64,000 nt of DNA, from NCBI RefSeq assembly GCF_030698145.1, contig NZ_JAUYNW010000017.1:1-64000 (forward strand), given 5' to 3'. Position 1 is the stretch's first letter; each line of letters opens with the position of its first letter. The DNA comes from Phenylobacterium sp. Its GTDB lineage: Bacteria; Pseudomonadota; Alphaproteobacteria; Caulobacterales; Caulobacteraceae. This document shows, piece after piece, positions 37,639 through 46,791 of this stretch. Under the pieces are notes generated by a model that saw only the letters and a list, made by a program, of their open reading frames with translations, was not told the origin of the DNA and did no database searches. The position numbers were made by a program, and so were the translations under genes.

Positions 37639-37914
37639 ATGCACGCGAACGAGCCATTGGATGCGGGAGCCGTCGCCGGGGCGCTGTGCTTGCTGGCGTC
37701 GGCCGGCAGCGCCGCCCTGGCATGGGCCCACATGCGCGCGATCGACCAGATGGGAATCATCTGCGGCGCGCCGTTGGAGCCGCACTGCGGTTGGTGCGCC
37801 TCGGCCCTGATCCTGGGTCTCTTCGGGGTCGCCCTGGGCGCTGGAACGCCTCGCCTTGCCCGGCGCCGGATTCCCGCCACCGCCAAGACCCGCGTCTCCG
37901 GAGAACACCTGTGA
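37639..37914 (+). CDS. Hypothetical small membrane protein
   Basis: Two predicted TM segments; CGAPLEPHCGWC cysteine motif. Confidence 0.6.
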   Translation: MHANEPLDAGAVAGALCLLASAGSAALAWAHMRAIDQMGIICGAPLEPHCGWCASALILGLFGVALGAGTPRLARRRIPATAKTRVSGEHL

Positions 37915-38462
37915 ACCAGCGCCCCCTGTTGATCGTCTCGGCGATCCTGTTGAGCCTCCCGGCCTATGCGACCCAGGCCCAGCCCGCCAAACCTCGCAGC
38001 CAGGCCGAACAGACCTTGCGCGCCATGGACGCCCACGCTCACTCGGCGGCCGACCGCGCCATCGATGCGGCGAGTTCGGCGGCGCAGTCGGCGATCAAGG
38101 CGCTGGACACGGCCGAGACGGCGCTGCGCGAGGTGACCCGCGAGAGCGCCGACGCGTCGCGAACCGCCTCGCAGGAGGCGGAGGCCGCCGCTGTGGCGGC
38201 CGCCGCACGGGCCAAGGAAGCCTTCGCCCGGGGATCGGCCGACACGCGAATCGCCGCCGACCGATCCGTGAAGGCCGCCCGGAGCGCCGCCGAGGAAACG
38301 GCCAGGGCGGCGCAGACCGCCCAGGCCGCCGATCAGGCCACGACCCAGGAGACCCTTCGGGCGGCGCGCGACGCCGCCAAAGCGTCCGCCGACGCCGCGG
38401 CCAAGGCGCTCGACACCATGCAGGTCGCGGTCCGTCGGGCGAAAAAGGACCACGCCTACTAA
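37911..38462 (+). CDS. Exported Ala-rich helical/coiled-coil protein
   Basis: Signal peptide LLIVSAILLSLPAYATQA then uninterrupted Ala-rich helix; GTGA overlap with the previous gene. Confidence 0.55.
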   Translation: MNQRPLLIVSAILLSLPAYATQAQPAKPRSQAEQTLRAMDAHAHSAADRAIDAASSAAQSAIKALDTAETALREVTRESADASRTASQEAEAAAVAAAARAKEAFARGSADTRIAADRSVKAARSAAEETARAAQTAQAADQATTQETLRAARDAAKASADAAAKALDTMQVAVRRAKKDHAY

Positions 38463-38531
38463 ACGCCTGCCATCTACAGCCGCAGCACCGCGGCGTCGGC
38501 GCGGGTGAGTCTGGCGACCGACCAACTGGCC

Positions 38532-38545
38532 TTGAGCGGCGTCAA
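38532..38545. promoter_or_regulatory. FixK/FNR-type box TTGAGCGGCGTCAA
   Basis: Exact TTGA-N6-TCAA, 62 bp upstream of 38607. Confidence 0.75.
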
Positions 38546-38606
38546 AGCCGGGTCGGCCGCAGGAGCCCAAGGTCAAATCACCCCGGCGTCCCACAGGGAG
38601 GCGAAC

Positions 38607-39131
38607 ATGACCGCGAAAGACGCCCACCCACCCGTCGAGATCGACGGCGCCGACGAACACGAAATTCAACGCCTGATCATCGAGATCCTGGACGAGAACC
38701 GGCTGATGAGCATCGGCGTCAATCGCCCCGATGGCTGGCCTCAGGTCACGGTGGTGAACTACCTGCGGCAGGGTCGGGCCCTCTATTTCGTGGTGGCCCG
38801 CGACAGCCAGAAGTTCGCCAACATCAGCCGCGACTCGCGGGTGTCCATCGCCATCGGCGGCGGGGCCGGCCGAGAGGCTCCGGTTCGCGGCCTTTCCATG
38901 GCCGCGCGCGTCAGCGAGGTCCTCGAGCCCGATCGGATTGAACAGCTCAACAAGCTGATCTGGAGCCGTCCCGCCGAGGCCGCATTCACTCCCCACCCCA
39001 GCTCGGCGAATGTGGCGGTGCTGGAGGCCCGGCCGCAGATCGTCTCGGTGATCGACTACGCCACCCCGCCCGGTCGCCGGGTCTTGGTGCGGGTCGTCGA
39101 CGAGTGGCGCGTCGAACGCGTCTCCCCCTGA
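38607..39131 (+). CDS. Pyridoxamine 5'-phosphate oxidase family (FMN-binding split barrel)
   Basis: LMSIGVNRPDGWPQVTVVNYLRQGRALYFVVARDSQKFANI. Confidence 0.85.
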   Translation: MTAKDAHPPVEIDGADEHEIQRLIIEILDENRLMSIGVNRPDGWPQVTVVNYLRQGRALYFVVARDSQKFANISRDSRVSIAIGGGAGREAPVRGLSMAARVSEVLEPDRIEQLNKLIWSRPAEAAFTPHPSSANVAVLEARPQIVSVIDYATPPGRRVLVRVVDEWRVERVSP

Positions 39132-41770
39132 CCCGACGGGCTGAGGGTTCGCAAACGAAGCATAAGGGCCAGCCAGCCGCCGCTCACCACGGCGACCAGC
39201 AGGGCCATCGCCAGCAGCCGAGCATCCGGAAGCGCCATGCCGAACACCTTGGCCAGGGCCGGGACGGCCAGGACGAGGGCAAGGACGCTTGAGGCGGCCG
39301 CGGCGATCGACCAGTAGGCCCAGCGATGCGTCGCCAGGAGCCGCCCGCCGACCGGCACCGCATCGGCGAGCGCGAGCACGAGGTTGCCGCCGACAAGGGC
39401 GATGAAAGCCGCCCCTCGAGCTTGCGGTTCGGAATAGGCTTCCAGAGCCCAGGCGTAGACGCCGAACACGCCCAAGAGGACCCCGCCGCCCTGGACCAGA
39501 GCCAGGGCGAGTTGAGCGGGCCCAAACAGCGCCTCGTCCGGGCGTCGCGGCGGACGAGTCATGGCGTCGGCCTCGCTGGGCTCGCCTTCGAAGACCAGGG
39601 CGCACACCGGATCGATGACCAGCTCCAGCAACACCACGTGCATTGGGAACAGCAGCGGCGGCATGCCCAGGACGATCGGCCCCAGAGCCAGGCCGGCGAT
39701 TGGCACATGGATGGCGGTGACATAGGTCAGCGCCTTGCGCAGGTTGATGAAGATGCGCCGGCCGAGGCGCACCCCGCCGACGATCGCAGCGAAGCTGTCG
39801 TCCAGCAGCACGAGATCGGCGGCCTCGCGGGCGACGTCGGTCCCCCTTTTCCCCATGGCGACGCCGATATGGGCCGCCTCCAGCGCCGGGGCGTCGTTGA
39901 CCCCGTCGCCGGTCATGGCGACGACCTCGCCGTTGGCCTTGAGCGCCTCCACGAGCCGGAGCTTCTGCTCCGGAATCATACGGGCGAAGACCCGCGCGGT
40001 CCGAAGCCGCTCGCGGAGCATGGGCGTCGACATCGCAGCGACCTCGGGGCCCGTGATCACGCCCGCGGAGGTGTCGATCCCGGCGGTCTCGGCGATCGCC
40101 CGAGCGGTGGCCGGATGGTCGCCGGTGATCATCACCACCGCAATCCCGGCGGCGTGCGCCTCGCGCAAGGCGCCGGGTACGTCGGCGCGGACCGGGTCGA
40201 GGAAGCCGACCAGGCCGGCGAACTGGAATTCAGCCGATTGGGGATCGTCGGGAAAGGCGCCCTCGGCCTGCGAGGAGGCGACGCCCAGCACCCGCAAGCC
40301 CTGGCGGGCGAAGTCGTCGACCACATCATGGAGACGCCTCACCTCGCGGTCGGACAGCCTGCAGAGGCGGAAGATCGCTTCCGGCGCGCCCTTGGCCGCG
40401 GCAAGCCGCATCGCGCCGTCTTTCCGCCAAGCCTGGATGACCGCCATCCGGTCGGGCCGGAGCGGCCAGCAACGTTCGGGTTCGAAGGCTTCAAGTCCAG
40501 GCTCGGTGGAGGCCCCGCGCAGGCGTTCGCGGATCGCCCGGTCCATGGGATCGACCGGGCGGACGGCCGAGGCCAGGCCGGCCAGCTGCAGCAGTTGAGC
40601 CGTTTCGTCCGCCAGGGCCCCAGAGTCCTGGATCGCGACGTCGCCAGCCTCGGTCCAGAGGCGCGCGACCTCCATCCGGTTCTCGGTGAGCGTGCCGGTC
40701 TTGTCCACGCAGAGCACGGTGGCCCCACCCAGTGTCTCGATCACCGCGCTTCGGCGGACCAGCACTCTGTGGGTCGCTAACCTCCAGGCGCCCAGAGCAA
40801 GGAAGACGGCCAGCACCATCGGGAACTCTTCCGGGACCAGCGCGATGGCCGCGGTAACGCCGGCCAGCACGCCGCCCGCCCAATCCTCGCGGATCAGCCC
40901 GTAGGCGACCGCCACCAGAACGCAGTAGCCGAGCGCCAGCAAACCGAGCAGACCGACGAGCCGGCCGGCCTTGCGCTGCAGGGGCGTGGGTTCCTGGCCG
41001 ATAGCGGCGAGCGAGGCGCCGATGCGGCCCAACTCCGTATCTCCGCCTGTCCGGGTGACCTGCGCCACGCCCTGCCCTCGCACCACTAGCGCGCCGGCGA
41101 ACAGGTGCGGGCCTAGCTCCGCGCCGGGCGCCGCATCGCCGGTGAACGCCTCGCCGGCCTCCATCCATCGCTTCGACACCGGCGCGGACTCACCGGTCAG
41201 CGCCGATTCATCGACCCCAAGCATGTCCCCCGCCACCAAGAGGCCGTCGGCCGGCAGCCGCTCGCCCTCTCCCACCAGAATGATGTCGCCAACCACCAGT
41301 TCGCGGGCCGGAATCCGTCGCTCGGCGCCGCCGCGGATCACCCGCGCGAAGGGTTGCGCCAGGTCGCGCAGGGCCGCCATCGCCCGTTCGCTGCGCGCCT
41401 CCTGCAAGATAACCAGGCCGATCGTGGCCAGCGCCCCGGCCAGGATGAACAGGCCCTCGCCGAGGTCGCCCAAAGCCAGGTAGAGGACGGCGGCGACCAT
41501 GAGCAGGATGAACATGGGCTCGCGCATGGTTTCGACGGCGATCCGCAGGAGCCCTCGCCCGGCGGCGCGCGGAAGCTCATTGGCGCCGTCCTGGAGCAGC
41601 CGCTGCGCGGCCTGCTCTTCGCTCAGTCCTCGAAGCGGCTCGGCGGCCACAACGAGAAGGCTGGCCACGTCCAACTCGACCCGCGAGGCCGGGAGGTCGC
41701 GCGCGCCAAGGTGGCGCACAGCGTCGGCGCCCAGGCCCGGGGCGGCGGCCGGCTTGTCGTGGAGAGACAT
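39056..41770 (-). CDS. Cation-translocating P-type ATPase (P2-like)
   Basis: VDESALTGESAPVSK, VCVDKTGTLTENRM, MTGDGVNDAPALEAAHIGVAMG. Confidence 0.94.
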   Translation of the reverse strand: MSLHDKPAAAPGLGADAVRHLGARDLPASRVELDVASLLVVAAEPLRGLSEEQAAQRLLQDGANELPRAAGRGLLRIAVETMREPMFILLMVAAVLYLALGDLGEGLFILAGALATIGLVILQEARSERAMAALRDLAQPFARVIRGGAERRIPARELVVGDIILVGEGERLPADGLLVAGDMLGVDESALTGESAPVSKRWMEAGEAFTGDAAPGAELGPHLFAGALVVRGQGVAQVTRTGGDTELGRIGASLAAIGQEPTPLQRKAGRLVGLLGLLALGYCVLVAVAYGLIREDWAGGVLAGVTAAIALVPEEFPMVLAVFLALGAWRLATHRVLVRRSAVIETLGGATVLCVDKTGTLTENRMEVARLWTEAGDVAIQDSGALADETAQLLQLAGLASAVRPVDPMDRAIRERLRGASTEPGLEAFEPERCWPLRPDRMAVIQAWRKDGAMRLAAAKGAPEAIFRLCRLSDREVRRLHDVVDDFARQGLRVLGVASSQAEGAFPDDPQSAEFQFAGLVGFLDPVRADVPGALREAHAAGIAVVMITGDHPATARAIAETAGIDTSAGVITGPEVAAMSTPMLRERLRTARVFARMIPEQKLRLVEALKANGEVVAMTGDGVNDAPALEAAHIGVAMGKRGTDVAREAADLVLLDDSFAAIVGGVRLGRRIFINLRKALTYVTAIHVPIAGLALGPIVLGMPPLLFPMHVVLLELVIDPVCALVFEGEPSEADAMTRPPRRPDEALFGPAQLALALVQGGGVLLGVFGVYAWALEAYSEPQARGAAFIALVGGNLVLALADAVPVGGRLLATHRWAYWSIAAAASSVLALVLAVPALAKVFGMALPDARLLAMALLVAVVSGGWLALMLRLRTLSPSGQGETRSTRHSSTTRTKTRRPGGVA

Positions 41771-41819
41771 TGGAGGGCTCCTTGGGCGTCCTTCCTCTCA
41801 CCCGCACGGCCCGACGCCC

Positions 41820-41833
41820 TTGATCGAAATCAC
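41820..41833. promoter_or_regulatory. FixK/FNR-like box TTGATCGAAATCAC
   Basis: One mismatch, 50 bp upstream of the P-type ATPase. Confidence 0.55.
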
Positions 41834-41885
41834 AAGGACGGCCAAGCGCGCACCCGGACCGCCGCGCCTGGGCCGCGGGCCGCGA

Positions 41886-42611
41886 TCAAGCCAGGTTGGC
41901 CGCCGGCGGGAGCGTGACCCGAACGGTCAGACCGGCGTCCTGGGACCTGAACTCGATGCGCGCGCCAAGCTGCTTGCCGAGCGCGCGCATCAGCCGCAGG
42001 CCCAGCCCGCCGCCCGAGGCCGCATCAACCGCGACTGGCAGACCCGGTCCATTATCGGCGATTTCGATGACCAGCGCACCGAGCCGCGGTTGGCGGCTCC
42101 GAACCAGGATCTTGCCCGCCTGCCCTGGGGCATAGGCATGCTTGACGGCATTGGTGATCGCCTCGGAAACAATCTGGGTGAGCGGAAGGATCTGGTCGGT
42201 CGGCGCCCGGCATCCGGGTGCGAAGTCCTCGACCAGTTCGATCCTGCCGGTCAGGAGAGACGCCAGCGGCGCGCAAACCTCGTGCAGATGTTCGCTGAGG
42301 TCGGCGGATGTGCGCCGTCCGTTCGCGGCCAGCGACCGATGCAGCCGGGCGATCGCCTCGATCTGAGTCCGGATGCTCTCAAGGAACAGCTGGACGGATT
42401 CACCTGTGGGCTCGGCGGGGGACTGGCGGGCCATCTCGATGGCTTTCAGGCGCGCGAAGGCGGCCAGCATGGACAGGTGGTTGGCGATCCGATGATTGGC
42501 CTCCTCGATGAGGCGGCAGTCGTCGCAGAGGCTGCTGCGGCCGGTGGGGGGTGTTGGGCCTTGGCGGGCGTCGGTGGCGCCCGCGTCGGCGACTGCATCG
42601 GGCATGATCAT
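41886..42611 (-). CDS. Sensor histidine kinase (HisKA_2/HWE-like), no recognised sensor domain
   Basis: IEEANHRIANHLSMLAAFARLKA, SEAITNAVKHAYAPG, NGPGLPVAVDAASGGGLGLRLMRALGKQL. Confidence 0.85.
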   Translation of the reverse strand: MIMPDAVADAGATDARQGPTPPTGRSSLCDDCRLIEEANHRIANHLSMLAAFARLKAIEMARQSPAEPTGESVQLFLESIRTQIEAIARLHRSLAANGRRTSADLSEHLHEVCAPLASLLTGRIELVEDFAPGCRAPTDQILPLTQIVSEAITNAVKHAYAPGQAGKILVRSRQPRLGALVIEIADNGPGLPVAVDAASGGGLGLRLMRALGKQLGARIEFRSQDAGLTVRVTLPPAANLA

Positions 42612-42679
42612 GTCCCCGTCCGCTAACCGGCGGTGTCGGCGAGAATGGTTAACTCTACGCGCCCGCCAGCCGCCCGGTT

Positions 42680-42693
42680 TTGACCATCGTCAA
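42680..42693. promoter_or_regulatory. FixK/FNR-type box TTGACCATCGTCAA
   Basis: Exact TTGA-N6-TCAA, 69 bp upstream of the histidine kinase. Confidence 0.75.
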
Positions 42694-42919
42694 GACCGCG
42701 CGGCTGCATGCCTTCGAGGCCGCCGCCTGAAGCAAGGGAGCCCCGCACGGCGATCTCGACGGTGGCGAGCGCGCGTTTGCGTCCAAGGCCGAGCGAGGGG
42801 CGTTTCACATCATGATTGATGTTCATGCCATCATCGGTGATATGCTTTCCGACGATTCCTAGGTTCACCTTCTCGTCGCCCCGGCGAACGTAGCCTGCGG
42901 TCTCAGGGAAGCCGGCGCT

Positions 42920-43549
42920 ATGAGGGTGCTTGTCCAATGCGATGATGCGGACAGGAAGGTGCGCGTCTTCGAGGCGATCCATGACGGATCTCGCTTCTAT
43001 TTCGAGGACGGCGCGCTCTACACCCACGTGGACGCTGAGGGCGTCAATCTCCTGGAATATGTTTCGGCCATGGAGGCCGCGCTCAAGGGTCGCGAAAATC
43101 TCCTCCTGCTGGGGACGGCGGGCGGGGCCCTGGCGACCCAGCTCAGCCGACGGGGCGCGAAGGTCACCGCTGTCGACAACTGGCCGACGGCTTTCGAAAT
43201 CGCGCGCCGCTGGTTCCATCTCCCGACCGAGGTCGAGTGCATCCACGCCGACGCCCTGACCTTCCTGCGCTCGACGGAACGGCGGTGGGACGCCGTCGCG
43301 ATCGACGTCTTCAGCGGCACGGAGATTCCGGACGCCATGCTGACCACCGACATCGGGCAGTTGCTCGCTAACGTGCTCTCGCCCGGCGGCCTGATCGTCT
43401 GGAACGTGGCTGACTGCACGGCGTCATGGCCGGCCCAATGGATCGCCAGGGCGCTGCGATTGGCGGGCCTGACGCCCCGGCTGGTCCCCGTGTTGGCGGA
43501 AGATGTCGGCAACACCCTAGTGGTCTGCCACGCAAAGCCCGGTCGTTGA
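42920..43549 (+). CDS. Spermidine synthase-like / class I methyltransferase-fold protein
   Basis: LLLLGTAGGALATQLSRRGAKVTAVDNW, WDAVAIDVFSGTEIP. Confidence 0.75.
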   Translation: MRVLVQCDDADRKVRVFEAIHDGSRFYFEDGALYTHVDAEGVNLLEYVSAMEAALKGRENLLLLGTAGGALATQLSRRGAKVTAVDNWPTAFEIARRWFHLPTEVECIHADALTFLRSTERRWDAVAIDVFSGTEIPDAMLTTDIGQLLANVLSPGGLIVWNVADCTASWPAQWIARALRLAGLTPRLVPVLAEDVGNTLVVCHAKPGR

Positions 43550-43580
43550 GCCGGGGGCCCGCGCGGGTCGCCTCGTCGAA

Positions 43581-43832
43581 CTACTTGCGTTCCAGGAGCC
43601 GCACGCCCCGCCCCTCGCCTTCGCTCCGCGCGCCGCTGGCGATCAGCTCCACGCCGGCCGCATTGATGGCGTTGACCACTTTCTCGAGGCTGTCGACGAC
43701 CGCGCGCACAATTCCGTCGCTTGCCTCCATCCGTTGGATGGTGGGCAGCGACACGTTCGCCAGCCGCGCCAGCTCCTTCTGGTCAATACCGAGCAGCGCG
43801 CGCGCCGCCTTCATCTGTGAGCCCGTGATCAT
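43581..43832 (-). CDS. XRE family HTH regulator
   Basis: MITGSQMKAARALLGIDQKELARLANVSLPTIQRMEA. Confidence 0.88.
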   Translation of the reverse strand: MITGSQMKAARALLGIDQKELARLANVSLPTIQRMEASDGIVRAVVDSLEKVVNAINAAGVELIASGARSEGEGRGVRLLERK

Positions 43833-43840
43833 TTTCGTAT

Positions 43841-44221
43841 CTATAATGATGCGCAATGCATCATCAAGTCGCACATGCGCCCGACTTCGCGTGCGGCAAA
43901 TTTCGGATCCTGACGCAGGAGATTGAGCACCGCGCCCGCCGCGGCCGGACCATCAAAGACCAGATCCATGCGGTCGTACCAGGCGCGTATCGCCAAGCGC
44001 GTCGCGGACACCGTGACCACCTCGTCGATCTTCCCGATCGGGATCGCTGAGAGTTGCTCCGCGTCATCGATGAAGATCAGCCGCCAGCTGGTCAACATCA
44101 CCAGTCCAAGGCGACCAACTCCCGACGTCACGCGCTCAGCCGCCCATCCCTCCAGCAGCGACTCCCCTTCGAACAGGGTGAGCGATCGCCTCAGGCGGGC
44201 GAGATCCGTCGCGCAGTCCAA
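43841..44221 (-). CDS. Hypothetical protein, PH/GRAM-like fold suspected
   Basis: GRLGLVMLTSWRLIFIDDAEQLSAIPIGKIDEV resembles bacterial PH/GRAM domains. Confidence 0.5.
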   Translation of the reverse strand: MDCATDLARLRRSLTLFEGESLLEGWAAERVTSGVGRLGLVMLTSWRLIFIDDAEQLSAIPIGKIDEVVTVSATRLAIRAWYDRMDLVFDGPAAAGAVLNLLRQDPKFAAREVGRMCDLMMHCASL

Positions 44222-44291
44222 CCGGCAACCACCATTGCTGGGAGGTCGAGCGTCGCCATCCGCACCGCCTCCATGTCTCCCATGATGTCTT

Positions 44292-44311
44292 ACATATCGT
44301 TCGCGATATGT
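44292..44311. promoter_or_regulatory. Perfect inverted repeat ACATATCG-TTCG-CGATATGT
   Basis: 8-bp perfect stem with TTCG centre, between divergent genes. Confidence 0.45.
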
Positions 44312-44519
44312 GAATGGCCAAGATTCACGATTTTCCGTAGGCCGTTCTGCGGAAGCACGCCAGATGGACCGGAATGATATTCCGAACGCCTTGAGGGTAA
44401 TTTCAAGACAATATGTTGATCCAAAATACGTTCTTCATGATGCTTGACACATCAGTTTGCTGTGGTGAAATTGCGGACTCAAGGTCATCCTGTTCGCGCC
44501 CCTCATCCGAGAGTCCGCC

Positions 44520-44969
44520 ATGCCGCTGAACGTCGTCTGCGACCGACCGACCATCGTTCTGGTGGAGAGCGACGGCGAACTTCGCGGCCGGCTCGCCGCC
44601 GGACTTCGGCACGACGGCATGCGTGTCGTTGAGTACGAGGACGGCGGCCCCGCCCTCGCAGCGATCGAACAGGGCCTGTCGGCGGACATTCTCGTCATTT
44701 CCCCCCAAGGCGGCGGCGTGGTGACCTACGATATGGCCCGGCAGGCCAGGGCGCTGGCGCCCCAGATCCAGATCGTGGTCACGCCCGCGCCTCAGGAGAC
44801 GCACGACCTTCCGTCGGAGGCCCATGTGCTCGTCAAACCCTTCGAGCCAAGCCGGCTCTCGCGATACATCCGCTTCGTGGCCGCCAAGCCCGCCCTGCGC
44901 GGCGCGCTGCGCGCGGTCTACCGGCAGGCGCGGTCAGCGCGGCCGGCGTTGACGCCCCTCGCCCATTAA
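44520..44969 (+). CDS. Response-regulator-like protein with degenerate receiver domain
   Basis: PTIVLVESDGELRGRLAAGL, ADILVISPQGG (Ser where phospho-Asp expected), VLVKPFEPSRL. Confidence 0.75.
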   Translation: MPLNVVCDRPTIVLVESDGELRGRLAAGLRHDGMRVVEYEDGGPALAAIEQGLSADILVISPQGGGVVTYDMARQARALAPQIQIVVTPAPQETHDLPSEAHVLVKPFEPSRLSRYIRFVAAKPALRGALRAVYRQARSARPALTPLAH

Positions 44970-44980
44970 ATGTGGCGCCC

Positions 44981-45109
44981 ATGGGACTTCATACGCTGGC
45001 GGTGCTGCGGTCTTTCGAGGCGGCCCTCGTCGCCCAGCAGGTCCGCAAGCGCCGTCGCCTGGCGAGGCGTGCGAATGATCGCCCGGTCCGAAAAGAGGCG
45101 TCCGGCTGA
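44981..45109 (+). CDS. Putative 42-aa basic small protein, TGATG-coupled to the SulP gene
   Basis: MGLHTLAVLRSFEAALVAQQVRKRRRLARRANDRPVRKEASG; stop overlaps the next ATG. Confidence 0.35.
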   Translation: MGLHTLAVLRSFEAALVAQQVRKRRRLARRANDRPVRKEASG

Positions 45110-46791
45110 TGTCGCATGACTGGCGCCTGTTCATTCCCAAGACCGTGACGGTCCTGCGCCAGGGCTACGGCCTGGCGCCGTTCCGCGGCGATGTCGTCGC
45201 CGGCCTGACGGTGGCGATCATCGCCATGCCGCTGGCCATGGCGCTGGCCATCGCGTCGGGAACCACGCCGGAGCGCGGCCTGATCACCGCGGTGGTCGCC
45301 GGCTTCCTGATCTCATTCCTCGGCGGCAGCCGATTCCAGATTGGCGGACCGACCGGAGCCTTTGTCGTCGTGGTCTATGGCGTGATCGCCAAGCACGGAT
45401 ACGATGGTCTGCTGATCGCCACGACGATGGCGGGCCTCATCCTGATCGCCGCGGGGCTCCTTCGCATCGGGACCCTGATCAAGTACATTCCCGATCCGGT
45501 CACGACCGGGTTCACGACCGGCATCGCCACCATCATCCTGGTCAGCCAGCTGAAGGACATCTTCGGCCTCTCGATCGAGCGCGTCCCCGCCGACATCATT
45601 CCCAAGCTGCAGGCGCTCTGGGGTGCGCGCGCCAGCCTGAGCCTTCCCACCCTGACCCTTGCGGTCATCTGTTTCGTCGCGATCATGACGTTGCGGCGCT
45701 TGGCGCCGAAGATTCCGGGCTTCCTCGTGGTGACGGTCGCCGCGGCGGTGGCGGTCACCCTGCTGGCCTTACCGGTCGAGACGATCGGCACGCGGTTCGG
45801 GGGCGTATCCTCCACCCTGCCCCCGCCGAACCTCACGTTCTGGTCATGGACGAAGGCGCGCGATGTCCTACCGAGCGCCCTCACCATCGCGTTGCTCGCC
45901 GGTGTCGAGTCGCTGCTGTCGGCCGTCGTCGCCGATCAGATGACGGGTCGGCGGCATCGCTCCAATATCGAGCTGGTGGCCCAGGGGATCGCCAACATCG
46001 CTTCGGCCGCTTTCGGCGGCCTGCCGGCGACCGGCGCCATCGCGCGCACCGCGACCAATATCCGCTCCGGCGCCCACTCTCCGGTGGCCGGCATGCTGCA
46101 CGCGGCCTTCCTGCTGCTCTTCATGCTGCTGCTCTCGCCCCTGGCCAAGTATGTGCCGCTGGCGGCCCTGGCGGCCATCCTGGTGGTGGTCGCGATCAAT
46201 ATGGCCGAGCTGCAACGCTTCCGGCTGCTGCTCGGCACATCCAACGGCGACCGGGCCGTCTTGCTGCTGACCTTCGGGCTGACGGTCGTCGTGGATCTGA
46301 CGCTGGCCATCGAGGTCGGCATGGTGCTGGCCGCCTTCGTGTTCATGCATCGCATGAGCCAGCTCTCCACCGTGGAGGGCGGCGGCCCGGCCCTCATCGA
46401 CGGCGACCGGGACGACTTCAACCGCGCGGACGAGCCGGCCTACGAACCCCATGAGGGTTTGCCCCACGATACCGCGGTGATCACCTTCAGGGGTCCCTTG
46501 TTCTTCGGCAGCACCAGCGTGCTGAAGGACGCCCTTGACCAGATCGGCGGCCGCAGCCGGCGCTACATCCTGAGGTTCGAGGAGGTTCCGCTGATCGATC
46601 CGACCGGAGCCGCCGCCCTTTCGTCGTTCCTTCGCCGCGCCATCCAGGACGGCGCCGAGATCGTCGTCTGCGGCGCCCGTGACAGCGTGCGGACCAATCT
46701 CCTGCGCACGGTGGAGGCCCACGTCCTGGAGAAGGTCGGGTTCGCACCGGACTTCGCCACGGCCCGCGCCGCCACGACGGCGGTCGCATGA
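45109..46791 (+). CDS. SulP family inorganic anion transporter with C-terminal STAS domain
   Basis: PFRGDVVAGLTVAIIAMPLAMALAIASG, FQIGGPTGAFVVVVYG; STAS YILRFEEVPLIDPTGAAALSSFL. Confidence 0.94.
   Translation: MSHDWRLFIPKTVTVLRQGYGLAPFRGDVVAGLTVAIIAMPLAMALAIASGTTPERGLITAVVAGFLISFLGGSRFQIGGPTGAFVVVVYGVIAKHGYDGLLIATTMAGLILIAAGLLRIGTLIKYIPDPVTTGFTTGIATIILVSQLKDIFGLSIERVPADIIPKLQALWGARASLSLPTLTLAVICFVAIMTLRRLAPKIPGFLVVTVAAAVAVTLLALPVETIGTRFGGVSSTLPPPNLTFWSWTKARDVLPSALTIALLAGVESLLSAVVADQMTGRRHRSNIELVAQGIANIASAAFGGLPATGAIARTATNIRSGAHSPVAGMLHAAFLLLFMLLLSPLAKYVPLAALAAILVVVAINMAELQRFRLLLGTSNGDRAVLLLTFGLTVVVDLTLAIEVGMVLAAFVFMHRMSQLSTVEGGGPALIDGDRDDFNRADEPAYEPHEGLPHDTAVITFRGPLFFGSTSVLKDALDQIGGRSRRYILRFEEVPLIDPTGAAALSSFLRRAIQDGAEIVVCGARDSVRTNLLRTVEAHVLEKVGFAPDFATARAATTAVA

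Noticed and set aside
37581-39605. 674-aa minus-strand ORF
   Set aside because: Runs antisense to the ccoN-divergent genes and PNPOx and overlaps the P-type ATPase; Gly/Arg-rich low-complexity, no family recognised
39326-40780. 484-aa plus-strand ORF
   Set aside because: Antisense to the P-type ATPase, whose motifs are unambiguous
44449-44460. TTGACACATCAG as a FixK box
   Set aside because: Spacing and second half-site do not fit TTGA-N6-TCAA
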